This document shows, piece after piece, positions 53,301-59,479 of a DNA stretch of 64,000 nt. The stretch's first letter is position 1. Every line of letters starts with the position of its first letter. The translations under genes were made by a program, and so were the position numbers. The stretch comes from CAYGLF01 sp964350945 (GTDB lineage: Bacteria; Chlamydiota; Chlamydiia; Chlamydiales; JAAZZY01). The stretch spans positions 225,978-289,977 of the forward strand of contig CAYGLF010000002.1 of the NCBI GenBank assembly GCA_964350945.1. The letters are read 5' to 3'. The notes beneath the pieces were generated by a model. It was not told where the DNA came from, made no database searches, and was given only the letters and a program-made list of their open reading frames with translations.

Positions 53301-55771
53301 CATTTAATGCTTTAAACCAGCCTATTAAAATACAGCAGGGAGACCTGACTACAAATTATAAATATGATCTATGCGGTAACTGCATATTTTCTTCTGATAG
53401 TGAAAATCTACAGATTCATATGTCATATGATGCTTTTGGTAATTTGACTGAAAAAATATTGAGCGATGGGACTTCTGTTCGATACATATATGACCTAGAA
53501 GGCAATTTAATAGAGTACCATCTTCCTAATGGAGCTAAGTGGATAGCAACTTATGATAACATGGCTAGGAAGGCTTCTGAGGAGCTTAAAGCGGGTCATG
53601 CTTGTACACAAAAATGGTCATATACTTATAAAAATGGATTTCTTTCTGAAATAATCAACCCTCTGGGGAAAAACCATCTTTACTCTTATGATTCTTTAGG
53701 TCGACTTACTGAAGAAAAAATAGATCATTGGCGTCGAAAATATACATATGACTCAAGAGATCTTTTAACCTCAGTTTCCCAAACAAAAGAAAATGGGTTG
53801 CTTACAAGTTTTGTTTATGGCTCAGATGCAGAGAGCTCATTAATTGAACGTAGCTATGATTCTGAAGGGCGTCTAACTCAAGAATCGATTAGCCTCAACT
53901 CTAAGCTCCTCCAAGAAACTAAGCAATCTTGGAAATGTGGAGAAAGATCTCTTCAAATAGGCAGCCATCATCGTCGTTTTACTTATCAGCATGGTAGGTT
54001 AAAAGAAGTCACAACACCTAATTTTTATTCTTCATATGAATATGACTTAAGCGGGTTGCTAAAGACTAAGAAGTGCCCATCTTTTTCTCAAACTGTAAGT
54101 TATACACCATCGGCTCTCCCTGAAAAAATAGTGACCAAGCAGTCTCGCCAGAAAGACTTTCATGAGGATCTTAATTGGGATTTAGCAGGCAGACTTTCCT
54201 GTTATACAAGCTCTCAAAAACAAGAGAATTTTCAATATGGTCTCAATGGATACTTAGAGTCATCAGCTAAAGATACTTTTGAATTTGATTTTGGGTCAAG
54301 TGGCATGGGGGTGCTCACCCAAAGCCAAAATCAACTTATAAGCCAAAATGGTCTAGATCCTTTTGGGAAAATTATTAATGAAACGATTCATGGGCAAGAT
54401 CTCCTTTCTGAATATGATGCTGCAGGCCAACTTACCTCTCAGAATGAAAAAGAGTTTGAGTGGGATCCTTGGGGACGGCTCACTAAAGTATCTTGTTTAG
54501 ACTATAGTTGGGAAGCGTCTTACGACGCTTTTGGAAGGCGTCTGCAAACGCAATACACCCCTCAGGATAGTTCTCCCTTAATATCCACTTCATTTTATGA
54601 TCCAGAAGAAGAATTTCAAGAGATTGGCGTTCAAGTCAATGATAAGACCTTTTGGAAGATTTATGGTAATGACACTTGTGAGGCAGTTATTGATGATCAT
54701 GGTAACAGTATAACTCTTTTTCATAATGCGTTGGGCCAGCTGTCCTCTGTGTGCTCCCAAGGAGAAATAGAGGATTGTGACCAACTAGTTAGTCTCTATG
54801 GCCCTCAAGCAACACCTCCATTGCCAATAGACTTACTCTCCTATGCCAAGTCACTTTCTTGGCGTAGTTATCAGGTAGATCCGACAGGCCTAATTTGGAT
54901 GGGAGCTAGATATTATAGCCCTATGTCTAAAAGGTTTTTAAGCCCAGATCCTATCGGGATCACTAGTTGTCTAAATCTCTATACTTATGCTCTAGGAGAT
55001 CCTGTTAATTTTAGGGATCCAGATGGAAGGTTTTCTTCACCGGTTTATCGAAAAATAGAAGGCATGTACATAGGAGCCTGTAAAAATCCCATGTCAGCTG
55101 CCATAGGTGTGGGTCATGGAGCCGCCGATTATATATATGGGCAGTTTCAACATTTTCGTGAATATTCGTATTATACAGGCTTAGGCACACTTGGAGATAT
55201 TTTAGATGTTAACGAGCGTTGCCAGCTGATGCAAAGTTTTCAGAATGTGCAAGACAAGCAGTCTTTACGAGCAGAAGCTGCGATTCAAGGTTTTCTAGGA
55301 GCAGACATAAGCGATTCGACCTATCAGTCATACCGTTCAGTCTCCAGGGGAGGGTTAGAGGTAGCTTCGATAGTAATACCTGCATATGGAGCCGTTAAGG
55401 GGTTAACAGGAGCATCTAAAATGAGGAAAGCACTTCCTTATGCTTTAAAGAGAGCTCGAAGAAATCCGTTGACTCGTACAAAAATAAGAAATTATCTTCA
55501 AAATACTTCCAAATTAAGTAAGAGTGAAATTGTATTTGATTTAGAATCAATTGGATTAAAAGTAAAAGGGAATAGAGTTGATCGGCCATTTTTGGAGTTT
55601 GTAGATCGTAGAGGTAGATTAAGAGCAAAATTACATCCACCAGATAAATCACCTAAAGGTACTCGTTACCCACACTTACATATTTATGATCAAAGAGGAA
55701 ATTCTTTAGATCGTAATTTACAAATAGTCAGCTGGAAATCAAAAGCTGCACACATACCCATAGGAGAATAA
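47348..55771 (+). CDS. Giant secreted Rhs/YD-repeat polymorphic toxin
   Basis: A 2,807-residue protein. Residues 1-20 are a Sec signal peptide. Residues about 25-330 are helical and coiled-coil-like. Residues about 535-720 look like a transglutaminase-like domain (SPWEQCQLLVYLLRKAGYKA, a common module in Rhs proteins). A DUF6531-type segment starts at 1202 (DPVDVVTGAFY). YD repeats (EYNxxG, YDxxGR) fill about 1320-2500, and the Rhs core (DPTGLIWMGARYYSP, RFLSPDPIG) is at 2511-2540. A linker (2600-2714) leads to a variable toxin tip of about 93 residues with RYPHLHIYDQRGNSLD and a final His-containing end. The tip has the look of a domain seen on other Rhs toxins; its activity is unknown. The immunity gene follows immediately. 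The export route beyond Sec is unclear. Confidence 0.9.
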   Translation: MTLRSLLLYLIITPSFLFSLTQQDVDKCNNDGSNRLKKAEKCLKRLNYLKDGDIDGRIKLLEDATNWQTNAKSAFDYIIDNVNKIKKRKRLAWQNEEKAKAEESRHIILESLAHFKAELINCQALKKTASFFDEYHKKINKADEIIYSDFYDITNPEKVITTLNQLIQLYKEAQPFAQKALDIISASSLESQKASLLTGIANCEFNISKYQKEIEILPEKISVKISELQKQRNTLQASVALLKEKDLTRGCYQLLKERRLVLEQLLKFIPESEHELIQQELDGVVTTIYETELELKKNRLIPVEDVHFVKELAEKEKRAYFYTSNSITSPEGFVNSIQEKPIDQVCALDGQVKKKGDSYALYKDQFYRFLIQSEFPVSNLWVHVSQGGESLHSEKVSISEQGSDQWEQDFQENGMLLTPQTQLKNLFGLDLRLHLSADLDQNSIVIVHKGDSQDFQFTFSLSEDQKLYDICLLESPPWQLEALKKPKLTNAFESIKKTDPSTAQSVYETNIQANAYAKMLKEAKHPLLDKFVEQLKNDPMAIASYVQNEIAFVDPFCCYENDSFCPPSISRTAAMTFLDRSGSPWEQCQLLVYLLRKAGYKALYQEGGECILDKTKFEKMILKKIKGESDQVSAKYPWVVFFNGKEWISLFPWLKDVQVSEGYDLYNLMPEEFATADRWIESYLKRDERILKHIGSDEDDTLGSLFPRFVEEEVKKQGLTIDDVGIKCSILKKQFSNWSNFPRPLKVRGKPSSLHDLNESLFSAISIDISSSEDPSKKIDQIVMPLCCLNNASIPFEFFQEGPNTNLKTQLIGDIDLLSLQLAPGITASSNIAERLLVLDKNDKTINVNIHLTISFSETEMSYDREYSQSLIKDTPAVLCFDFGQGSLDTTSQFYERLSFALDEKEHLNALLALVGSIYFEKCGRAGKVLADLHKVKSNTIFSFGFVKLAGNLSNSMENNGKVFPQVDMYNNTYIPEHNVSVLKSWSNENYISQRQYEILSCVHLSSCEHQVIQDFFQDPYAVSTVRLLQLAQLHHQISNVSGSGFLKLTPKKLAKFKEDPQKAQDDFFPNLKAFDLSQTMDFSTPIWVKSSNLLYSKYAPGSYIYATAGPVSSLNQANKESAVLLFSQNFNAALLTNYHLVVNGGLGSGFSRAFVFSLGKDPLSHAVDATLNRSNEKYFAPIEQSSDVRPDHKSLLSLVADPVDVVTGAFYIDEVDLSLPGPFPLEVRRNYNSLNSLAGDLGYGWKLSLNPYLIEQDGMLYAAELDGTVIKYRFNEEASRWEVFPGDNPELWNNNQTGIGGVANPFHAYIQDNILYGTNGSIRVFEDGLLKEWKDAKGNTLIFEYSNRKLIRIESSNGHFCIFEYNSNGKITKIFSKDGRILHYTYNFDGDLVGVELPNGATISYEYDYQHHITRESKVGGRILENIYDDKGRVVEQRGPVGLQQQMTVSASFIYMDGETRVIDGKGGETVYKIFQKQIYKITDPMGISTFEAWFLDDSTWFDPITEKVCEWNEKGIYPRSLKSSINKRGLETYYHYDEDGNPIEIGYRGEDLTGDGQTCAVKKYKYNSHKLCIEETVSSQTLTTQYDPSCPYLPATLTKPIQNFIYTPVHLVYDEKNQLITEICSHAETKWEYDSRGFPIKRIETVGELQPEQETSYSYNDQGQCVFVATDNGYQEDIYDIMGNNIQSELFSSCGDLLSARYTGYNLNNDPTWEHTGNNNAVHRFEYNTSGLIKASSCTLSPGQTACSLFDYDERGCNIKESDPKGYETYRDYDAIGRVIKEEKEGRVQYFTYEPGGLLESIRTPLGHETTFKYTTTGLLKEKLAPDGAQSFFVYDDLGRLIKETHNGISWEIQYDSQNRKIIRTHVNTQLSETQEFDELGNEISFTDRAGHTYRKTYDQLSRLKTEISPGGDVTLWEYENDCISCTHPNGERAINRYAGEKLVETKLLDVSNNVISETVYKYDPKTDTEEIVQGNEIATVTTFNALNQPIKIQQGDLTTNYKYDLCGNCIFSSDSENLQIHMSYDAFGNLTEKILSDGTSVRYIYDLEGNLIEYHLPNGAKWIATYDNMARKASEELKAGHACTQKWSYTYKNGFLSEIINPLGKNHLYSYDSLGRLTEEKIDHWRRKYTYDSRDLLTSVSQTKENGLLTSFVYGSDAESSLIERSYDSEGRLTQESISLNSKLLQETKQSWKCGERSLQIGSHHRRFTYQHGRLKEVTTPNFYSSYEYDLSGLLKTKKCPSFSQTVSYTPSALPEKIVTKQSRQKDFHEDLNWDLAGRLSCYTSSQKQENFQYGLNGYLESSAKDTFEFDFGSSGMGVLTQSQNQLISQNGLDPFGKIINETIHGQDLLSEYDAAGQLTSQNEKEFEWDPWGRLTKVSCLDYSWEASYDAFGRRLQTQYTPQDSSPLISTSFYDPEEEFQEIGVQVNDKTFWKIYGNDTCEAVIDDHGNSITLFHNALGQLSSVCSQGEIEDCDQLVSLYGPQATPPLPIDLLSYAKSLSWRSYQVDPTGLIWMGARYYSPMSKRFLSPDPIGITSCLNLYTYALGDPVNFRDPDGRFSSPVYRKIEGMYIGACKNPMSAAIGVGHGAADYIYGQFQHFREYSYYTGLGTLGDILDVNERCQLMQSFQNVQDKQSLRAEAAIQGFLGADISDSTYQSYRSVSRGGLEVASIVIPAYGAVKGLTGASKMRKALPYALKRARRNPLTRTKIRNYLQNTSKLSKSEIVFDLESIGLKVKGNRVDRPFLEFVDRRGRLRAKLHPPDKSPKGTRYPHLHIYDQRGNSLDRNLQIVSWKSKAAHIPIGE

Positions 55772-55772
55772 T

Positions 55773-56150
55773 ATGCAAACAGTAGATCCAAATTCTTATA
55801 ACGAGTTATCGTTTCCCGACTTTTCCGTGGAGACAATGAATTTTGATGAAAAAAAGAAGGAATTAACCATCATTACAAATGGCGGGTTTTTAGATTCATA
55901 CAGTGGGCCTGAATTTAAACAATGTCGTTTATTTTTTTATCAGTGGGAAAGTTTAGTTATAAAAAAATTCTATTATGATCGTCCTGAATGTGAATATTTA
56001 AACGGTGAAAATTTTGAATTACTAAAAGACCTACCGGAAGTGGAAATTTCTGAATCAGAGGTTTTGCTCACGGGTTTCAGTAGCTCTTCAGGAGAGTGGA
56101 TCGAATGGCTATTTAAAAATCTAAAAATTAAAATTGAATATTCGATCTAA
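55773..56150 (+). CDS. Probable immunity protein for the Rhs toxin tip
   Basis: A 125-residue acidic soluble protein starting one base after the Rhs stop. Its ribosome binding site (AGGAG) lies inside the last codons of the toxin, so the two are translated together. It ends in WLFKNLKIKIEYSI and has a FKQCRLFFYQWE core. It has a diverged paralogue at 56297 (about 60 percent identical by eye). From general experience this kind of small protein sits beside the same toxin tip in other bacteria. The function rests mainly on position and duplication. Confidence 0.75.
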   Translation: MQTVDPNSYNELSFPDFSVETMNFDEKKKELTIITNGGFLDSYSGPEFKQCRLFFYQWESLVIKKFYYDRPECEYLNGENFELLKDLPEVEISESEVLLTGFSSSSGEWIEWLFKNLKIKIEYSI

Positions 56151-56199
56151 GTCCCAGGTAATGAGGTTTTTTTGTGTGAGCTCTTTATCATGGTGTAAT

Positions 56200-56295
56200 T
56201 TGCATATTTATGATCAAAGAGGAAATTCTTTAGATCGCTATTTAAAAATAGTCAGCAGGAAGTCCAAGGCTGCGCACATTCGCATAGGAGATTAA
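56200..56295 (+). pseudogene. Rhs toxin tip remnant (last 31 codons)
   Basis: The frame from TTG at 56200 to TAA at 56295 reads LHIYDQRGNSLDRYLKIVS and on to a stop, corresponding to the last 31 residues of the Rhs toxin. Bases 56203-56237 are identical to 55679-55713. There is no start codon or upstream toxin sequence. It still carries the AGGAG ribosome binding site for the immunity copy at 56297. Confidence 0.85.
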
Positions 56296-56296
56296 G

Positions 56297-56671
56297 ATGC
56301 AAACACTAGATCCAAAGTTTTATAGCCGATTAACATTTTCGGATGATTTTGTTGAAACAATGAGTTTTGACCCAGAAAAAAAGGAGCTAGTAATCACTAC
56401 AGATGGAGGAGGGGTCGTTACAGATAGTGAAATCGAATTCAAACAATGTCGCTTATTTTTTTATCAGTGGGAGAGCTTGTCTATAAGAAAATTTCATTCT
56501 GCGACTGAAAAGTGGGAGCATCTAGACTATGAGAATTTCGAATTATTCCGAGATCTACTTGAAGTTGAAATCTCAGAATCAAAAGTTATGCTCTGCGGTT
56601 TTAGTAGGTCTTCTGGTTGGCTTGAATGGGTTTTTAAAAACCTAAAAATTAAAATTGAATATTCGATTTAA
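56297..56671 (+). CDS. Second immunity protein, paralogue of the first
   Basis: A 124-residue paralogue of the protein at 55773. It shares FKQCRLFFYQWES, EVEISESKV and WVFKNLKIKIEYSI, with most differences between residues 30 and 50 and in the middle. The 524-bp offset between the two starts, and matching trailers after both stops, show a tandem duplication. The ribosome binding site comes from the toxin remnant just upstream. It may protect against a variant toxin carried by relatives. Confidence 0.72.
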   Translation: MQTLDPKFYSRLTFSDDFVETMSFDPEKKELVITTDGGGVVTDSEIEFKQCRLFFYQWESLSIRKFHSATEKWEHLDYENFELFRDLLEVEISESKVMLCGFSRSSGWLEWVFKNLKIKIEYSI

Positions 56672-56715
56672 GTCTCTGGTAATGAGTTTTTTTTTGAGAT
56701 ATCTTTCTTGTGGCT

Positions 56716-56740
56716 TAATTTGCATATTTATGATCAAAGG
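56716..56740 (+). repeat. Second toxin tip scar
   Basis: The TTTGCATATTTATGATCAAA segment here repeats 56200-56219, again encoding LHIYDQ, and then diverges into unrelated sequence. The preceding trailer also resembles the one after the first immunity gene. It marks the edge of a third, mostly lost copy of the 522-bp unit. Confidence 0.75.
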
Positions 56741-56830
56741 GGGAAAAAGGTTATTTTGCATGGATCATAGAACCTAACAACTTAATTAAGCACAGGTTTT
56801 TTAACCCAAATATATAACTTTGAATTTATT

Positions 56831-57160
56831 ATGATAAATAAGTCTTTAGAAGATAAAATTTTAAAAAACAGCATTTCACTAAAAAAATATTCTCTAAATG
56901 ATCTCGCTTGGGATCAAAAATCAGCATTACATATGTTGGATTCCATTTTAAACGAAGATTTAGGTGTGCTGGGGGGAGATGTTTACCAACTGACAGCAAA
57001 AGGGCTTGTTTCTAATGGAGAAAACTGGTTTTCCAAACCACATGAAGAGGAAGAGAGAAATGCTTTTTTTACAAGAAGTAAAATTGAAGCAAAAAAGTAT
57101 ATTCAGGAATATCCAGTTGATGAAGGAGACAATACAGTCTTTGCTATCGTTTTTACGTAA
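56831..57160 (+). CDS. Orphan immunity protein, Imm40-like
   Basis: A 109-residue protein. DEKxxx-type helices are followed by LGVLGGDVYQLTAKGLVSNG, then NWFSKPHEEEERNAFFTRS and AKKYIQEYP. The order GGDVY, then G, NW, E, F, S and a YI-x-x-Y end matches what I remember of the Imm40 immunity family of polymorphic toxin loci. There is no matching toxin upstream, only a tip scar, so it is an orphan that may defend against neighbours. The ribosome binding site is poor. Confidence 0.6.
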   Translation: MINKSLEDKILKNSISLKKYSLNDLAWDQKSALHMLDSILNEDLGVLGGDVYQLTAKGLVSNGENWFSKPHEEEERNAFFTRSKIEAKKYIQEYPVDEGDNTVFAIVFT

Positions 57161-57227
57161 TAAAGAAAACGCATCACAGCGAATTAGTGTTCTTAGGTTT
57201 TTGAAATATTATTTTAAAAAGACCCAT

Positions 57228-57576
57228 ATATGGAGAATTTCAACATTTTCGTGAATATTCGTATTATACAGGCTTAGGCACACTTGGAGATATTTTAGAT
57301 GTTAACGAGCGTTGCCAGCTGATGCAAAGTTTTCAGAATGTGCAAGACAAGCAGTCTTTACGAGCAGAAGCTGCGATTCAAGGTTTTCTAGGAGCAGACA
57401 CAAACGATTCGACCTATCAGTCATACCGTTCAGTGTCCAGAGGAGGCTTAGAGGCTTCGGTAATAATACCTGCATATGGAGCCGCTAAGGCGCTAACAGA
57501 AGCATCTAAAATAAGGAAAGTACTTCCTTATGCTTTAAAAAGGGTTGGGAAAAAGCCGTTAACTCATACACGAATA
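57228..57576 (+). repeat. Copy of the Rhs linker (homology arm)
   Basis: About 350 bp nearly identical to Rhs positions about 55133-55496, encoding the linker between the Rhs core and the toxin tip (QHFREYSYYTGLGTLGDILD and on). There are only scattered substitutions and one 3-bp deletion. Similarity ends exactly where the toxin domains begin. Confidence 0.88.
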
Positions 57577-57831
57577 AAACATGTAAATTTTTCAAGAGAT
57601 TATTCACTAAAAACTACAAAAGAGTTAAAAAAATCTATAAAAAGTTTTAATAGACAAATTAGGTTACACAAAGATAAGTTATCAAATCCAAGAAAATATT
57701 ATCCTAATTGGGATGGATTAGATTACAGGTTTAAAAACGATTTAATTCGCAACAATTGGCCTAATGAGATTAATAATTTTCAAGAGCAAAAAAATATTTT
57801 ACAGTCTTTTTTGAATCAAAGAAATAGGTAA
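57322..57831 (+). CDS. Silent Rhs C-terminal toxin cassette (orphan tip)
   Basis: The open frame (in fact open from 57205, with no start codon until ATG at 57322) encodes the Rhs linker followed by a different tip. The tip, about residues 90-169, reads KTTKELKKSIKSFNRQIRLH, KYYPNWDGLDYRF and NNWPNEINNFQEQKNI. It has no resemblance to the tip of the full-length protein. Without the Rhs body or a signal peptide it cannot be delivered, so it looks like a stored donor cassette or a displaced former tip. Two probable immunity genes follow at 57836 and 58122. The toxin activity is unknown. Confidence 0.72.
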   Translation: MQSFQNVQDKQSLRAEAAIQGFLGADTNDSTYQSYRSVSRGGLEASVIIPAYGAAKALTEASKIRKVLPYALKRVGKKPLTHTRIKHVNFSRDYSLKTTKELKKSIKSFNRQIRLHKDKLSNPRKYYPNWDGLDYRFKNDLIRNNWPNEINNFQEQKNILQSFLNQRNR

Positions 57832-57835
57832 TTTT

Positions 57836-58090
57836 ATGAACCGAGATACGCTTAAATATACTAGAGTTCTAGTCGATCAACTAAAAGAACAAGCACTCAA
57901 AGCACAATCGAATATTAAAAATCCTCAAAAGACTCAAAAGAGTAATTTAGATTTTGATAAAGGTTGTCTTATGGCTTTCCATACGATCCTTTCACTTATG
58001 AAGCATCAAATCAAAGCTTTCAATATTTCAGAAAAAAAAGTCGGACTAAATACTATAAATCCTGATAGAGATTTACTGAACTTGAATTAA
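57836..58090 (+). CDS. Probable immunity protein for the silent tip
   Basis: An 84-residue helical protein starting four bases after the silent toxin tip. FDKGCLMAFHTILSLMKHQI and the end INPDRDLLNLN resemble small proteins I remember beside Rhs/WapA-type toxins (ending DPDKDLL). A diverged paralogue follows at 58122. Function is by position and pattern. Confidence 0.62.
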   Translation: MNRDTLKYTRVLVDQLKEQALKAQSNIKNPQKTQKSNLDFDKGCLMAFHTILSLMKHQIKAFNISEKKVGLNTINPDRDLLNLN

Positions 58091-58121
58091 AAATAAAAAA
58101 TTAATTTAAATGGAGCCCTTA

Positions 58122-58370
58122 ATGGAAAATAATGAAGAGCAAGAACTACAAGGGTGTCTTAATGATTTTGTTGTTTTACTAATTGAACAGGTGCTTAAAG
58201 CAGAAAAAGAATATAAGAACTGTTCCTTGAAGGATAAAGATTACTGTTTTGGATTTTTGACAACATTTGTGAAATTTATTGCATTGATGAGGACTCAATC
58301 TCAGAAATTCAATCTAGAAGAAGCCTTGGATCTGTCGGATCTAGATATTGATACTGATTTTTCGATTTAA
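58122..58370 (+). CDS. Second small immunity-like protein
   Basis: An 82-residue paralogue of the previous protein: CFGFLTTFVKFIALMRTQSQ aligns with its central helix, and the end LSDLDIDTDFSI with its tail. The start at 58122 has GGAG eight bases upstream; an in-frame ATG four codons earlier is less likely. It is probably a spare immunity gene for a variant of the silent tip. Confidence 0.6.
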   Translation: MENNEEQELQGCLNDFVVLLIEQVLKAEKEYKNCSLKDKDYCFGFLTTFVKFIALMRTQSQKFNLEEALDLSDLDIDTDFSI

Positions 58371-58424
58371 ATTATTGAATGTAATATTTTTATACTACAA
58401 ATGTTAGTCCTAATTTGAGGGTTA

Positions 58425-58442
58425 TGGAGTTTGTAGATCGTA
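58425..58442 (+). repeat. Third toxin tip scar, 18 bp
   Basis: TGGAGTTTGTAGATCGTA is identical to 55593-55610 in the Rhs toxin tip (encoding LEFVDR). The acetyltransferase ATG follows at once. It shows that another tip copy once lay here. Confidence 0.7.
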
Positions 58443-58949
58443 ATGGATATGATTACCGAAACAGACCGTCTTATCATTAGAAAAATTGAGCTGCAAGATG
58501 CTTCGCAATTAGAGCCTATTTTAGGGGACCCACTTGTTATGAAGTATTCCTTAAAAGGGGCACTTGATGTAAATGGGATTACCCAATTATTGAAAAAAAA
58601 TCTCACTGATTATGAGCATTATGGCTACGGAATTTGGGGGATTATTCTTAAAGAGACCGGTGAATTTGTAGGGATTGCAGGGCTTTTATCTCAGGTTATA
58701 GATCATAAGTCTTATGTGGAGCTAGCTTATAGATTAGCTCATAAGCATTGGAGTCATGGTTTTGCCGCAGAGGCAGCAAATGGGGTGAAAGAATATGCAT
58801 TTAAAATACTTGGCATTGAAAAGCTCATTTCGATCATTGAGCCAACAAATGTAGCTTCTGTTAAGGTTGCTCAAAGAGTGGGGATGACAAAATTGAAATC
58901 TGCAAGATTCCATGGTTTTGACGTCGATGTATATCATATTTGTAAATGA
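58443..58949 (+). CDS. GNAT N-acetyltransferase, RimJ/RimL-like
   Basis: A 168-residue acetyltransferase. TETDRLIIRKIELQDASQLE is the typical RimJ/RimL-like opening. The acetyl-CoA region is AYRLAHKHWSHGFAAEAANG, and IIEPTNVASVKVAQRVGM is the standard late motif. Members acetylate ribosomal proteins or small molecules; the target here is unknown. The gene begins directly after an 18-bp scar of an Rhs toxin tip, so it joined the array by a recombination event. No clear ribosome binding site is seen before the ATG. Confidence 0.87.
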   Translation: MDMITETDRLIIRKIELQDASQLEPILGDPLVMKYSLKGALDVNGITQLLKKNLTDYEHYGYGIWGIILKETGEFVGIAGLLSQVIDHKSYVELAYRLAHKHWSHGFAAEAANGVKEYAFKILGIEKLISIIEPTNVASVKVAQRVGMTKLKSARFHGFDVDVYHICK

Positions 58950-58977
58950 AATTTACCAAGCTTAAAAGGAGAATAGG

Positions 58978-59418
58978 ATGGTTACAAAATTAAACATGCG
59001 GCCTCGTGTAGGGGTAGCTGCTTTGATTATAGAAGAAGGGAAGATCCTCTTGGGGAAAAGGATCCACTCACATGGTTCTGAAACGTGGAGCCCGCCTGGA
59101 GGCCATTTAGAATTTGGCGAAAGGGTTGATGACTGTGTTATTAGAGAAGTGAGAGAGGAGACTGGTTTAGTTGCAAAAAAAGTGATTGCAGGTCCTTGGA
59201 CAAATGATTTTTTTCATAAAGAACAAAAACACTATATTAGCTTGTTTATGATAGTCACTGAATTTACTGGGAAACCTTTGGTTTTAGAGCCAGATAAATG
59301 TTTACAATGGAAGTGGTTTGAGATTGATAACTTACCCGTGCCACTGTTTCTACCCTTTGAAAATCTGATCAAAAAAACACCTCTTAAAAACTTGCTATTT
59401 GAAAGCAGCATCACTTAA
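58978..59418 (+). CDS. NUDIX hydrolase
   Basis: A 146-residue NUDIX enzyme with the full box: GGHLEFGE, then REVREETGL (residues about 42-64). PRVGVAALIIEEGKILLGKR is the usual first strand and WSPPGGH the substrate edge. It resembles MutT/NUDT15-type nucleotide hydrolases, which clean damaged nucleotides, but other NDP-X substrates are possible. A GGAG ribosome binding site lies upstream. It follows the GNAT gene after 28 bp and is probably co-transcribed. Confidence 0.88.
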   Translation: MVTKLNMRPRVGVAALIIEEGKILLGKRIHSHGSETWSPPGGHLEFGERVDDCVIREVREETGLVAKKVIAGPWTNDFFHKEQKHYISLFMIVTEFTGKPLVLEPDKCLQWKWFEIDNLPVPLFLPFENLIKKTPLKNLLFESSIT

Positions 59419-59479
59419 TTGATACTAGATGAAATGGTTTTTCTTACAATTAGAGCAGGCAGATTATTTGTAGCCATTT

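Noticed and set aside
57006..57254. 82-codon frame overlapping the Imm40-like gene
   Set aside because: A shifted reading of the Imm40-like gene; its composition is random.
55679..58442. CRISPR array or insertion sequence as explanation of the repeats
   Set aside because: The repeats are few, unequal and coding; they fit copies of toxin ends, and there are no terminal inverted repeats or transposase genes.
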